From: Actinacidiphila guanduensis
Lineage (GTDB): Bacteria; Actinomycetota; Actinomycetes; Streptomycetales; Streptomycetaceae
Assembly (NCBI RefSeq): GCF_900103985.1
Contig: NZ_FNIE01000001.1
Location: 248,001 to 312,000, forward strand
Direction: 5' to 3'
Length of the DNA: 64,000 nucleotides
In this document: positions 19,701-28,798 of the stretch, piece after piece
Layout: the number at the start of each line of letters is the position of its first letter
How positions within the stretch are numbered: the first letter of the stretch is position 1
Made by a program: the position numbers and the translations under genes
Notes under the pieces: generated by a model
The model's input: only the letters and a program-made list of their open reading frames with translations
Told to the model about the DNA's origin: nothing
The model's database searches: none

Positions 19701-21224
19701 TCAGCGGCTCACGGGCTCGGCCTGCTTGCCCTCCTCGGCCGCCTCGGCGCCGATCCGGCCCAGCGAGCGGTCGGCGAGGGTGAGCACCAGGAACAGCGCG
19801 GAGACCCCGAGCAGGAAGAGGGTCAGGTGGTGCAGGCCCGGGGTGTCGGCCCGGTGCGGGAAGACGGCGCCGTTGGCCGCCGAGGCCACGATGGCGCCCA
19901 GGTAGCCGAAAGTGCGCAGCAGTCCGGCCGAGGAGCCCATCCGCTCGGCGTCGGCCTGGTGGTAGACGGCGTTCTGCAGCGCGAGGCTGTTCAGGCCCTG
20001 CGGGATGCCGAAGAGGAAGGTGACGGCGAGCAGCAGCAGGATCGGGCTGCGGGGCGCGAGCGCCAGCATCAGCGCGCCCGCGGCGAGCTGGCCGGTGGCG
20101 CCGACGATGAGCTTGCCGCGGATCTCCGGGCGCCGCCCGGTGGTCGTGGAGACGAGGATCGCCGTGGCGAACAGTGGGAGCTGGACGAGTCCGGCCTGCG
20201 AGGCGGACAGGCCGCGGCCCTCCTCGGCCCACTGGGTGAAGCCGTAGAGCAGCGCGTAGGAGACCACGTAGGCGAGCAGCGCGCGGGCGTAGGTGAGCAG
20301 CAGCGGGCGGTTGCCGCCGAGGACCCGAAGGTCGATGAAGGCGCGCTCGGCGCGCAATTCGCGCCAGGTGAAGGCGGCGCCCGCGGCCACGGTGATCACC
20401 GGCAGGTACCAGGCGGCCGCGTGCGGGTGCATCAGGAAGAGCAGCAGGCTGACCAGCATGGCCGCGAACAGGCCCATGCCCGGCAGGTCGAGGCCGGCCA
20501 CGGCGGCGCGCCGGCCGCCGTCGGGACGTGGGGGCGCCGTACGGGGCAGCCGGAGCAGGCCGAGCAGTATCCCGGCCACCGCCAGCGGGATGTTGACCGC
20601 CAAGGTGGCCCGCCAGCCGCCGACGGCGATCAGCACGCCGCCCAGGCTCGGGCCGATGACGGCAATGGTCTGGTTGGTGACCGCGAGCGCGGTGAGCACG
20701 CCGGCCGGGCTCTGGTGGCCGGTGCGGCGGGCCTCGCTGCGGATCAGGTACATCGAGGCGGGGTAGCCGGCGCAGGTGCCGAAGCCGAGGATGACGCGGG
20801 CGGCGATCAGGGTGCCCAGATTGGGCGCGAGCATGCCGATGACACCGGCCACGCCGGTCAGGGCGGTGCCGATCAGGAAGAGGCGGCGCGGCCCGAACAG
20901 GTCGATGAGCCGCCCCACCACGGGCTGCCCGATGGCGGTGGCCAGGTACAGCGCGGAGATCAGCCACGCGGTGCCGGAGGGCGGCGCCCCGAAGGCGGCA
21001 CCGATGGGCACCAGCGAGACGGAGATGATCGAGGAGTTGACCGGGTTGAGCACCGACCCGAGCATCATCGGGGCCAGCAGGCGGCGGTCGAACGCGTCCG
21101 CGGGGGTGGCCGCGCCGCCGCGGCGACCCAGGCGTCCTGGGCGCAGGCCGCGTGCCATCCGCACGAGGGCGGTGCCGTTCGCGCTGCGTGCGGGCTCGGG
21201 GGGTCGGTTCGGTGTCTCCGGCAT
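19701..21224 (-). CDS. MFS transporter, DHA2 (14-TM) type
   Basis: A 507-residue drug:proton-antiporter-like membrane protein with about 14 helices, starting after a 45-residue cytoplasmic Arg/Pro-rich tail. Loop motifs GRLIDLFGPRRLFLIG and the intermembrane VILGFGTCAGYPASMYLI mark the family. The promoter region contains its own inverted repeats and no copy of the FadR-type element, so it may be controlled apart from the surrounding catabolic genes. It could export a toxic aromatic intermediate or be an unrelated efflux pump. The ATG at 21224 lacks a good Shine-Dalgarno. Confidence 0.88.
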   Translation of the reverse strand: MPETPNRPPEPARSANGTALVRMARGLRPGRLGRRGGAATPADAFDRRLLAPMMLGSVLNPVNSSIISVSLVPIGAAFGAPPSGTAWLISALYLATAIGQPVVGRLIDLFGPRRLFLIGTALTGVAGVIGMLAPNLGTLIAARVILGFGTCAGYPASMYLIRSEARRTGHQSPAGVLTALAVTNQTIAVIGPSLGGVLIAVGGWRATLAVNIPLAVAGILLGLLRLPRTAPPRPDGGRRAAVAGLDLPGMGLFAAMLVSLLLFLMHPHAAAWYLPVITVAAGAAFTWRELRAERAFIDLRVLGGNRPLLLTYARALLAYVVSYALLYGFTQWAEEGRGLSASQAGLVQLPLFATAILVSTTTGRRPEIRGKLIVGATGQLAAGALMLALAPRSPILLLLAVTFLFGIPQGLNSLALQNAVYHQADAERMGSSAGLLRTFGYLGAIVASAANGAVFPHRADTPGLHHLTLFLLGVSALFLVLTLADRSLGRIGAEAAEEGKQAEPVSR

Positions 21225-21235
21225 GAGTCCAGGGT

Positions 21236-21289
21236 AATTAGACAGTCCAGACTGCGCAAGTGAACCTGTTCAGTTATAGCTGTCTAATT
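21236..21289. promoter_or_regulatory. nested inverted repeats before the DHA2 transporter
   Basis: AATTAGACAG (21236-21245) and CTGTCTAATT (21280-21289) are perfect 10-bp inverted copies. Inside the left copy begins CAGTCCAGACTG (21243-21254), a 5-bp-arm palindrome. The patch is unusually AT-rich. A TetR- or MarR-like repressor is likely, but none is encoded next to it. Confidence 0.6.
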
Positions 21290-21299
21290 CTCGCCCGCG

Positions 21300-21341
21300 C
21301 CTGAAGACCTTGCCCCTTGCGCGAAGGGCGAGGTCTTCAGG
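21300..21341. terminator. strong hairpin terminator
   Basis: CCTGAAGACCT (21300-21310) pairs perfectly with AGGTCTTCAGG (21331-21341), and an inner CCCTT/AAGGG stem continues the helix. It lies downstream of the minus-strand ABC transporter genes and insulates them from the DHA2 transporter promoter. Confidence 0.75.
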
Positions 21342-21416
21342 GGCGCGGGGAGGTGCGCGGGAAGAGGGCCGTCGGCCTTGCCGCGGCACACGGTCCCGTG
21401 GGGCAGACCTGGACCG

Positions 21417-22529
21417 TCAGCTCGCGGCAGCGGAAGCCGCGGGGATGGCGATGGCTGTCTCCTCCTCGGGGACGACGAAGACGGGGTCGCCGTGGGAGAG
21501 TCCGACCTTCTCGCGGTACATGCGCGAGCGCAGCAGGGTGTCGCCCACGCGGACGTGGTAGTCCCAGCAGTCGCCGTGGTAGATGCTGAACTCCACCGTG
21601 CCCTTCCAGCCCCGCCCGGAGGGGTCCTTGCGGGAGAGCACCAGGCTCTCGGGCCGGATGAAGACGTTCACCGGGCTGCCCACGGTGGTCTCCCCGCTGG
21701 TCAGGCAGCGCAGCCTGCCGTGCGCGAGGGTGATCTCCGCGGTCTCCTCCGCTCCCCCGCCGGCTTCGACGGTGCCCGGCAGGCTGTTGGAGATGCCCAT
21801 GAAGCGCGCGGTGAACTCCTCGCGCGGGCAGCGGTAGATGTCCTGCGCCTGGCCGCGCTCGACGATGCGCCCCTGGTCCATGACGATCACCTCGTCGGAG
21901 ACGGCCAGTGCCTCGTCCTGGTCGTGCGTGACGAACACCGTGGTGATGCCGAGCCGCTGCTGCACCGCGCGGATCTCGTCGCGCACCCGGTCGCGCAGGC
22001 CGGCGTCCAGGTTGCTCAGCGGCTCGTCCAGCAGCAGCACCTCCGGCTCGCGGGTCAGCGCGCGGGCGAGCGAGACGCGCTGCTGCTGGCCACCGGACAG
22101 GGCAGGGGCGGGCCGGTCGGCGAACTCGGCCAGGCCCACCATCTCCAGCGCCTCCATCGCGCGCCGCCGGGCCTCGGCGCGGTTCACCTTCTTCTGGCCG
22201 GACTGGAGCGGGAACATCACGTTCTGCACAGCGGTCATGTGCGGCCACACCGCGTAGGACTGGAAGACAACCCCGATCGGCCGGTGGTGCACGCCGACGT
22301 AGACGTTGTCGGCCGGCGCGCACATCAGCCGGCCGCCGATCCGGATCTCACCGGCGTCGGGGCGCTCCAGGCCGGCGATCAGCCGCAGGGTGGTGGTCTT
22401 GCCGCAGCCGCTGGGGCCGAGCAGGGTGACCAGTTTCCCCTCCGGGATGTCCAGGTCGATGCCGTCCACGGCGTTCCGCGACACGGTGCGGCCCGGGTAG
22501 CGCTTGGTCAGTCCGCGTACCTCGATCAC
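21417..22529 (-). CDS. ABC transporter ATP-binding protein (PotA/FbpC-like)
   Basis: The 370-residue ATPase of an importer. Walker A GPSGCGKTT (about residues 38-46), signature LSGGQQQR and Walker B LLLDEP are intact, followed by the switch His in VFVTHDQDEAL. A C-terminal beta-barrel (TOBE-like, about residues 255-360) is typical of CUT1/Fe3+/polyamine-type importers. The start is GTG 22529 with GGAGAG upstream. It lies 30 bp after the permease gene in the order binding protein, permease, ATPase. Confidence 0.93.
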   Translation of the reverse strand: MIEVRGLTKRYPGRTVSRNAVDGIDLDIPEGKLVTLLGPSGCGKTTTLRLIAGLERPDAGEIRIGGRLMCAPADNVYVGVHHRPIGVVFQSYAVWPHMTAVQNVMFPLQSGQKKVNRAEARRRAMEALEMVGLAEFADRPAPALSGGQQQRVSLARALTREPEVLLLDEPLSNLDAGLRDRVRDEIRAVQQRLGITTVFVTHDQDEALAVSDEVIVMDQGRIVERGQAQDIYRCPREEFTARFMGISNSLPGTVEAGGGAEETAEITLAHGRLRCLTSGETTVGSPVNVFIRPESLVLSRKDPSGRGWKGTVEFSIYHGDCWDYHVRVGDTLLRSRMYREKVGLSHGDPVFVVPEEETAIAIPAASAAAS

Positions 22530-22559
22530 GAGACTCTCCTTCGAGTGCTCAACTGCGGT

Positions 22560-24338
22560 TCAGCCCTGGCGGTTCAGCCCGAATCTCCTGGTGAGGAGGC
22601 GGACGATGGCGACGATGACGGCGAGGAAGACCACGATGACCACGCCGAGCGCGGCCACGATCGGGTAGCTGCCGTTGGACCACTGCTGGTAGATCGTCAC
22701 CGACACCACTTGGGTGCCCTGGGTGTAGAGGAAGATCGCCGCCGAGATCTCACGGAAGGCGACGATGACGGTGTAGAGGAAGGCGGCGGCCAGCGACGGC
22801 ACCAGCAGCGGTACGTAGATCCGCCAGAAGGTGCGCGGCCAGGACGCCCCGCTCGCGGCGGCCGCCTCCTCCAGCTCGTCCTTGATCTGCGCCATGCCCG
22901 GCACGATGTAGCGCAGCCCGTACGGCAGGCCGATGGTGACGAAGGCGATGACCAGGATGGTCAGGGTGCCGTACAGGTGCAGCGGGATGGGGGCGGTCAG
23001 GTACCAGTAGAGGATGCCGACGCCCATCACGACGCTGGGGACCGCGAGCGGGATGGTGGCCAGGCCGTCCAGCAGGCCGCGGCCGCGGGCCTTGGTCTTC
23101 ACCGTGATGTAGGCGACGAGCGCGCTGATCACGGTGACGACCGCGCCGGCCAGCACCGCGGTGATCAGGCTGTTGCGCACGGAGGCCACCAGGCCCGGGG
23201 TGTGCCAGATCTCGCGGTAGTTGGACAGCGTCAGGTGGTGCAGGGCCGAGACGGAAGGGGGCTCGTAGCCCGGCAGCAGCGAGGACCACACCAGCATCAG
23301 CAGCGGCAGGGCCACCGCGACCACGAAGAAGAGCACGAAGCAGGCCAGGCCGGCCCAGCGCCAGCGGCCGAGTTCGGTGACGGTGGGGCGGAATCCCTTG
23401 CCGGAGATGGTCTGTGCCGCGGCCCCCGCGCCGCTCAGCCGGCGCGAGAGCCACAGCCCGAGCGTCGCCACGGCGAGGATGAACACGCCGATGACGCCGA
23501 CGGTGCCGTAGTCGGTGGGGAAGGCCTGCAGTGCGTTGTAGATCTTGCTGACGAAGACGAACTTCCGCCCGGGCACGCCGATCAGCTGCGGCACCTCGAA
23601 GGTGGAGATGGTCTGGACGAACATCAGCAGGAAGGCCGACATGATCGCCGGGCGGATCAGCCGCGCGGTGATGGTGCGGAAGACCCGCAGCGGCGGGGCG
23701 CCCGAGGCGAGCGCGGCCTCCTCCAGCGAGGAGTCCATCTGGCTGAAGGCGGCCGTGCCCATGAGGAAGGCCACCGGCGTGACGTGCATGGACTGCACCA
23801 GCACCATGCCGGCCAGCGAGTAGATGTCGAAGGCGGGCAGGTGCACGTCGCGCAGCAGCACGTTGAGCGCGCCGGTGTGCGGGGCGAACAGCAGCGCCCA
23901 GGCGACGGTGTTGAGGATGCCGGGGATGATCAGCGGCACCATGGCCGCGATCTGGGCGAAGAACTTCGCGGGCGTGTCGGTGCGCGAGACCAGGTAGGCC
24001 AGGCCGAAGCCGATCACGGTGCTGATGACGGCGGTGGCGCCGGCGTAGGCGAAGGAGTTGCCGACCAGCGTCCAGAAGTCGGAGGTGCCGAGTGTCTCGG
24101 TGTAGTGGCGGAAGGTCCACGTCACCGGTCCTGTGCTCAGGAACTGGGACTGCAGGGAGGCGACCGCCATGGTGGCGGCGGGCACGATCGCCAGGTAGGC
24201 GACGACGAGGGCGACCAGGGCGAGCAGGATGTTGCGCGGGTCGCGGAACCATCCGCGGATGCCGGCGGTCGAACGGGGCGGCCGGGGGCGGGCGAGGGTG
24301 GGTGGTGGCGCTGGGCGGGACCGGCTGAGCAGGCTCAT
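22560..24338 (-). CDS. ABC transporter permease, fused two-domain type
   Basis: A 592-residue membrane protein with about 12 helices that contains two permease modules in tandem, as in FbpB/SfuB. Each module has an EAA-like loop: DSSLEEAALASGAPPLRVFR near residue 205 and DELEEAAAASGASWPRTFWR near residue 490. It therefore forms the whole transmembrane channel by itself. It sits between the binding-protein gene and the ATPase gene and is almost certainly co-transcribed. Related systems carry Fe3+, 2-aminoethylphosphonate or polyamines; in this context an organic acid is more likely. Confidence 0.92.
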   Translation of the reverse strand: MSLLSRSRPAPPPTLARPRPPRSTAGIRGWFRDPRNILLALVALVVAYLAIVPAATMAVASLQSQFLSTGPVTWTFRHYTETLGTSDFWTLVGNSFAYAGATAVISTVIGFGLAYLVSRTDTPAKFFAQIAAMVPLIIPGILNTVAWALLFAPHTGALNVLLRDVHLPAFDIYSLAGMVLVQSMHVTPVAFLMGTAAFSQMDSSLEEAALASGAPPLRVFRTITARLIRPAIMSAFLLMFVQTISTFEVPQLIGVPGRKFVFVSKIYNALQAFPTDYGTVGVIGVFILAVATLGLWLSRRLSGAGAAAQTISGKGFRPTVTELGRWRWAGLACFVLFFVVAVALPLLMLVWSSLLPGYEPPSVSALHHLTLSNYREIWHTPGLVASVRNSLITAVLAGAVVTVISALVAYITVKTKARGRGLLDGLATIPLAVPSVVMGVGILYWYLTAPIPLHLYGTLTILVIAFVTIGLPYGLRYIVPGMAQIKDELEEAAAASGASWPRTFWRIYVPLLVPSLAAAFLYTVIVAFREISAAIFLYTQGTQVVSVTIYQQWSNGSYPIVAALGVVIVVFLAVIVAIVRLLTRRFGLNRQG

Positions 24339-24483
24339 TGCAGTGGCCGTTCTCGGGTCGGGTGGATGGCGGTGCGGGCGGGCAGCGGGTGGCGGGACCC
24401 GTGGGGTGGCGGCCCGGCGGCGGAGGGCAGCGCCCGTGGGGTGGCGGCTCGGAGGCGGGTGCGGCAGGCGCGGGCGGCGGGGG

Positions 24484-25584
24484 TCACACCGCGTGCAGTG
24501 CCTTCTGGTACTCGGCCAGGTAGCGGTCGTAGGTGTCCGCGGTGATCACCGGCATCGACCAGGCGGGCTTCCACTTCGCCGGGTTCCAGACGCTGGTGTC
24601 GTTGACGGCCGACGGGCTCAGCGAGGTGTGGTTGGTGATCTTGACGACGCTGTCCTGGCCCTGGGCGGACATGATCCAGTCCATGAAGAGCTTGGCCGCG
24701 GCCGGGTGGGGCGCGTTGCGGGCGATCTCGGCGAGCGCGGCGGCGGCCGGCTGCGGGTCGGTGTTGGTGAACGCCATCCGCGTCGGGGTCTTCTTCGCCA
24801 GCGACGCCGCCTTGTAGGCGTAGGCGTTGACCGAGGCGAGCGGCTCGCCGGACTGCACCTCGGTGAGCGACTGGGTGTGGCTCTCCACCAGCCGGGGCGA
24901 GTTGTCGCCCAGTTCCTTGACCAGCTGCAGGGCCTTGTCGTGGCCCATCGACGAGATCAGGCTCTCGTACCAGTTGACCGCCGAGGGGTCGATCGAGAAG
25001 CGGCCCTTCCACTGCGGCTCGGTGAGGTCCTGGATGCTGGTCGGCGGCTGCAGGTGCTGCGCCTTGACGCCCGAGGGGTTGTAGGCGATGGCGCTGGTGA
25101 GGATGTAGACCGCGTTGCCGTACCCGGCGGGCAGGTTGCGCAGCTGCGCGGGCAGCGGCGGGGCCTGCGGCACCTGGTAGGGCACCAGGGTGTTGACCTT
25201 GATCAGCTGGTAGACCGGCTCGGAGTCGGCGGAGATCACGTCCGCGTTGAACTTGCGGCCGCGCTGCTCGGTGACCAGCCGGGAGGGCAGCTTGTCGGCG
25301 CTCAGGCGCAGTGCCTCGACCTTGATGCCCGGGTACGCCTTGTTGAAGGCGGAGATCATGTCGTCGACGTCGGAGTCGGCGAAGGTGGTGTACCAGACGA
25401 CCTTGCCCTCCTGCCGGGCCTGCGGCAGCAGCTCCTGGGGCTGCTGGGCCGGCTCGAGCTTGCTGACGGTGCCGAGGCCGGCACTGCCGCAGGCGGTGAG
25501 GGTCACGGCCAGCAGCAGCGCGGCCGCGGCCACCAGCGGCGGGCGGGTCGTCCGTACCGCCCGGCGGTGTCTTTCTGCTTGCAT
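24484..25584 (-). CDS. ABC transporter substrate-binding lipoprotein
   Basis: A 366-residue extracellular solute-binding protein. A signal sequence with lipobox LTACG predicts lipidation of the Cys near residue 32. The mature part has the type-II periplasmic binding fold, beginning GKVVWYTTFADSDVDDMI near residue 62, as in Fe3+-type family 1 binding proteins. The typical Tyr-Tyr iron-binding pair is not evident to me, so iron is not supported. The start is ATG 25584 with AGGAGG 8 bp upstream. A FadR-type operator copy lies 95 bp before the start, linking the importer to the catabolic island. Confidence 0.9.
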   Translation of the reverse strand: MQAERHRRAVRTTRPPLVAAAALLLAVTLTACGSAGLGTVSKLEPAQQPQELLPQARQEGKVVWYTTFADSDVDDMISAFNKAYPGIKVEALRLSADKLPSRLVTEQRGRKFNADVISADSEPVYQLIKVNTLVPYQVPQAPPLPAQLRNLPAGYGNAVYILTSAIAYNPSGVKAQHLQPPTSIQDLTEPQWKGRFSIDPSAVNWYESLISSMGHDKALQLVKELGDNSPRLVESHTQSLTEVQSGEPLASVNAYAYKAASLAKKTPTRMAFTNTDPQPAAAALAEIARNAPHPAAAKLFMDWIMSAQGQDSVVKITNHTSLSPSAVNDTSVWNPAKWKPAWSMPVITADTYDRYLAEYQKALHAV

Positions 25585-25678
25585 ACGGTCATCCTCCTGT
25601 CGAGGGCCCCGAAAAGCGCCGGCCAGCAGGCACTTTTCGCGGGGTGCCCCCTGGAAAACAGTGCTCATTGTGGGCTGT

Positions 25679-25689
25679 CGGTATGACCA
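25679..25689. promoter_or_regulatory. FadR-type operator copy 2
   Basis: CGGTATGACCA, one mismatch from TGGTATGACCA. It lies 95 bp upstream of the ABC binding-protein start in the divergent region shared with the GntR gene. Confidence 0.65.
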
Positions 25690-25814
25690 TTGCAATAGAT
25701 AGAACATAATTGGGGTCATCCACAGGGAGCGCGCACCCGCGATGACGGTGCGTCAGCCGATCGGATACGGTCGTGCCGGGCGGGAGTGGTCCACACCGCA
25801 CAACCTGGGCCTAT

Positions 25815-25825
25815 TGGTCATACCC
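25815..25825. promoter_or_regulatory. FadR-type operator copy 3 (autoregulatory)
   Basis: TGGTCATACCC, the reverse complement of GGGTATGACCA, followed by TAAGGC. The same tail follows copy 8 at 36665. It lies 46 bp before the GntR gene and fits autoregulation. Confidence 0.65.
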
Positions 25826-25870
25826 TAAGGCGGTAGACTGGGAGGCTCAACGACTACGGAGGGAACCCCC

Positions 25871-26665
25871 ATGCCGCCTCGCCGTACGGCAGCCAGGTCC
25901 GAGGAGGGGCAGTCCGGCGGGCTGCTCAGCCCCGTGACCGACCGCCGGATCTCCGCCCTGATCGTCGACCAGGTGCGGTCCCTCATCCACGAGGGCAAGC
26001 TCACCCCGGGCGACCGCCTGCCCCCCGAGCGCGAGATGTGCGAGCGGTTCGGCGTGAGCCGGGTGACCGTGCGCGAGGCCCTGCGGGTCCTGGAGGCCGG
26101 CGGCCTGGTGGAGATCCGGGTGGGCGCGCACGGCGGCGCCTTCGTCACGCAGCCGACCAGCGACCGGGTCGGTGCGAGCATCACCGACCTGCTCACCCTG
26201 TCCTCGGTCTCGGCCGCCGACGTCACCGAGGTCCGCCTCGTGCTGGAGGTCGGCCTGGTGCCGCTGCTGTGCGAGCACGCCGACGCCGAGGACATCGCGG
26301 CCCTGGAGGAGGTGTGCGACCGCCAGGAGGCGGCGCTGTCCACCGGGCACTACGACGTGGCGCTCTCCGCCGAGTTCCACACCCGTCTCGCGGCCGCCAG
26401 CCACAACACGGCCTTCGAGATGCTCGTCCACTCCTTCCACGGACCGCTGCTGATGTCGCTGACCAAGGCGCAGAAGATCGCCCCGGAGATGGGTCGGCGG
26501 GGTGTGGAGGAGCACCGCGCGCTCATCGAGGCGGTCCGCTCGCACGACATCGAGGCGGGCGAGCGCATCATGCGCGAGCATCTGAGCCGCACCGCCTCGC
26601 GGCTGTGCCTGGACGAGCCGCACACCAAGGCCCCCCGCAAGCCGGCCGCCCCGGCGCACGCCTGA
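25871..26665 (+). CDS. FadR-subfamily GntR regulator (FCD domain)
   Basis: A 264-residue transcription factor, probably the local regulator of the catabolic island. The N-terminal winged helix shows LPPEREMCERFGVSRVTVRE (about residues 50-69). The C-terminal all-helical FCD domain has the metal-binding pattern: VRLVLE, then EFHTRL near residue 175, EEHRAL near residue 218 and MREHL near residue 238. FCD members sense organic acids such as vanillate, gluconate or lactate. ATG 25871 has GGAGGG upstream. A strong hairpin follows the gene. Confidence 0.93.
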   Translation: MPPRRTAARSEEGQSGGLLSPVTDRRISALIVDQVRSLIHEGKLTPGDRLPPEREMCERFGVSRVTVREALRVLEAGGLVEIRVGAHGGAFVTQPTSDRVGASITDLLTLSSVSAADVTEVRLVLEVGLVPLLCEHADAEDIAALEEVCDRQEAALSTGHYDVALSAEFHTRLAAASHNTAFEMLVHSFHGPLLMSLTKAQKIAPEMGRRGVEEHRALIEAVRSHDIEAGERIMREHLSRTASRLCLDEPHTKAPRKPAAPAHA

Positions 26666-26693
26666 GGCGCGCCCGCAGGACGGGCCCGGACAT

Positions 26694-26735
26694 GCGGTGG
26701 GGGCGCCCCAGGGGAGTGAGGGGCGCCCCCACCGC
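26694..26735. terminator. terminator after the GntR gene
   Basis: GCGGTGGGGGCGCCCC (26694-26709) pairs perfectly over 16 bp with 26720-26735, with a 10-base loop and TTTC after it. It separates the GntR gene from the convergent methyltransferase gene. Confidence 0.8.
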
Positions 26736-26853
26736 TTTCAGGAAGGCTCGTGGCCTGAACGTGGCCTGAACGCCCGGCCGGCCGCGGTGTCCCGTCGCCG
26801 GAACGGCGCGGCAGGTCCGCCGGGCGGGCCGTCGCGGCCGGGGGGCGGTCCGG

Positions 26854-27549
26854 TCAGTCCTGGCGGCCGTCGCGGCCCATGAACAGGCAGCTGTAGAAGG
26901 CCCGCCAGGCGATGTCGACCTCCGGCACGCCCGCGACCCGGTAGCCGTCGAGGTGGTCCTCGGCGGTGGGCAGCGGCTTGTCGTGGTGGTGGGTGGCCGC
27001 GGAGTTGCGGGGCGCGCCGAACGCCTTGCGGGCGGTGCGGAACCGCCGGTTCCAGACCTCGGCCGGTGCCACGTGGTCGAGGTTGACCAGCCAGCCGCCC
27101 GGCGCCAGCAGCCCGGCCGCCTCACGGTAGAAGCCGTGCAGCTCGGCGCGGTCCAGGTGGTGGCTGGCCCGGGAGCTGGCCAGGACGTCCACGTTGCCGG
27201 GAATGCCTGCAGCGCGCAGCGCCGTCATGTCGCCGGGGCGGAAGTCGACCCGGTCGCCGAACCGGGACAGGTCCAGCCTGGCCCGCTCCAGCATGCTCGG
27301 CGAGGCGTCCAGCCAGATCCCGCGGGCGCCGGGGAACCGGTCCAGCAGCACCGCGAGGAACTTGCCCGCTCCCCCGGCCACGTCCACGATCAGCCGCGGC
27401 TCGGGCGTCTCCACCGCGATCACCTCGGCGGCGATCTGCCGCGGCAGGGCGAGCAGGTCGCCCTGCCCCTGCGGGTCGGCCGCCAGCCACGCCGCGGCGA
27501 ACTCCGGGTTGCTCCACACGGCCGCGGCCGCGCTGCTCTGCTGTGCCAT
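26854..27549 (-). CDS. class I SAM-dependent methyltransferase
   Basis: A 231-residue methyltransferase. The SAM-binding loop VDVAGGAGKFLAVLLDRFPG lies near residue 64, followed by an acidic residue at the end of strand 2 (LDASPSML) and GDMTALRAAG. The C-terminal half is less conserved and shows no clear substrate class. ATG 27549 has AGGAGAG 4 bp upstream. It lies 81 bp after the cupin gene on the same strand, so both are probably one operon. In this setting it could methylate, or move the methyl group of, an aromatic hydroxyl; this is inference. Confidence 0.85.
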   Translation of the reverse strand: MAQQSSAAAAVWSNPEFAAAWLAADPQGQGDLLALPRQIAAEVIAVETPEPRLIVDVAGGAGKFLAVLLDRFPGARGIWLDASPSMLERARLDLSRFGDRVDFRPGDMTALRAAGIPGNVDVLASSRASHHLDRAELHGFYREAAGLLAPGGWLVNLDHVAPAEVWNRRFRTARKAFGAPRNSAATHHHDKPLPTAEDHLDGYRVAGVPEVDIAWRAFYSCLFMGRDGRQD

Positions 27550-27630
27550 CAGCTCTCCTTGCTCCGGCGGCGGCACCGCCGCGGCGCTGCCGCCGCCGGG
27601 TACGGCGGTCGAACAGGTGGGAGCGGGGCG

Positions 27631-28635
27631 TCAGTTCGCCGCGTCGTACTCGGGGGCGTTCTCCAGGTAGGCGACCTGGTCGTAGCCGAGCTGCTTGAAC
27701 AGCCGGTTCTGGGCGGAGATGAGCACCAGCGGCTCGCCGTCGGCCGAGAAGTGCTGGGCGACGGTGTTGTGCGGCACGTAGAGGGTGTCGCCGGCCTTGA
27801 ACTCGTGCCGGGTGGGCTCCTTGGCGATCCGCGCGTAGTACTTCTCGGCGATCTCGGCCTCCACCTCCCAGTGCAGGCTGTAGCCGGAGCCGGAGCGGAC
27901 GTAGAGCACCTCGTCGGCCATGTGCCAGCGCTTGCCGGAGCGGCTGCCGGCGGGGATGTCGAGCACGAAGGCGTCGACGCTGAAGGTGCGCACGTCGTCG
28001 CCGGGCGCGGACAGGGTGCGGACCTTGCCGAGCGGGGTGATCTCCCACTTGGTGTCGGCGACCTTGACGACCTTGCGCAGCTTGTCCACGCCGGGGGTCC
28101 ACACCTGCGACCAGTCCTCGCGCGGGCCGAAGCGGTCCTCGTCCTCCACCGGGGCGCTGCGGCCCTGCTGGACCAGGCCGAGGTACATCCACATCGACTT
28201 GGCCTTGAAGATCAGGCAGCGGGCCGTCTCGTCGTAGGGGTTGAAGTGCCGGTGGACGGAGTCGGTGTGGACGATCACCAGGTCGTCCTTGGCCCAGTCG
28301 TAGCGCTGGTCGTCGTGGATCTCGTAGCCGGCGCCCTCCAGGATGTAGAAGGCGGCCTCGTTCTGGTGGCCGTGGCCGTGGTTGGAGGAGTGCGGGGGCA
28401 GTTCGACGAAGTGCACCTGCAGGCTCTGGGTGAGGAAGGGGTCGTCGCCGGGGCCGATCCGCCACCAGGTGCGGGACTTCTCCGAGTCGCCGGAGTGGGC
28501 CACCTTCGCGTCGTCCACCACGACCGAGTCGTCCCGGACCCGGGGCGCGTCGAGCTGCTGCCGGCGGAACTCCTTCAGCCCGTAGGTCTCCGAGGTGATT
28601 CCCCGGAGAAAGACCCGGCCCTTCTTGTCGCTCAT
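27631..28635 (-). CDS. bicupin, gentisate 1,2-dioxygenase-like
   Basis: A 334-residue protein with two cupin domains. The N-terminal domain has a full iron-binding set: His cluster at residues 86-90 (HGHGH), Glu93 in QNEAAFYILEG, and a late His at 128-130 (DSVHRHFN). The C-terminal domain keeps RWHMADEVLYVRSGSG and VPHNTVAQHF. This fits a non-haem Fe(II) ring-cleavage dioxygenase of the gentisate/salicylate type. ATG 28635 has GAGGAGA upstream. The promoter faces the ferredoxin reductase gene. Ring cleavage is inferred; a non-catalytic sugar- or acid-binding cupin cannot be excluded. Confidence 0.82.
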   Translation of the reverse strand: MSDKKGRVFLRGITSETYGLKEFRRQQLDAPRVRDDSVVVDDAKVAHSGDSEKSRTWWRIGPGDDPFLTQSLQVHFVELPPHSSNHGHGHQNEAAFYILEGAGYEIHDDQRYDWAKDDLVIVHTDSVHRHFNPYDETARCLIFKAKSMWMYLGLVQQGRSAPVEDEDRFGPREDWSQVWTPGVDKLRKVVKVADTKWEITPLGKVRTLSAPGDDVRTFSVDAFVLDIPAGSRSGKRWHMADEVLYVRSGSGYSLHWEVEAEIAEKYYARIAKEPTRHEFKAGDTLYVPHNTVAQHFSADGEPLVLISAQNRLFKQLGYDQVAYLENAPEYDAAN

Positions 28636-28674
28636 GCGGCTCTCCTCATGGTTCGGCTCCGACCGCAGTCTCAA

Positions 28675-28685
28675 TGGCCTAACCG
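28675..28685. promoter_or_regulatory. FadR-type operator copy 9 (weak)
   Basis: TGGCCTAACCG, reverse complement CGGTTAGGCCA, a weak match to the element. It lies 40 bp before the bicupin start. AACCGTTA (28681-28688) and TAACGGTT (28748-28755) also form a perfect 8-bp inverted pair across this divergent promoter region. Confidence 0.45.
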
Positions 28686-28736
28686 TTATATCAACCGACC
28701 TAAAGAGCGTCAACGGATCCGATCGTTATGGTTTAA

Positions 28737-28747
28737 TGGTATGACGT
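28737..28747. promoter_or_regulatory. FadR-type operator copy 4 (half site)
   Basis: TGGTATGACGT keeps the left half of the element exactly and has two mismatches on the right. It lies 52 bp upstream of the ferredoxin reductase gene. Confidence 0.5.
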
Positions 28748-28798
28748 TAACGGTTCAGGCCCCCTGCGGGCCCCCGGGGACAGTCGAGAGGAGCTGCG

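Noticed and set aside
21417..25584. Iron(III) ABC transporter
   Set aside because: The fold and permease type resemble FbpABC, but I see no clear iron-binding Tyr pair, and the promoter shares the catabolic regulon element. The substrate is left open.
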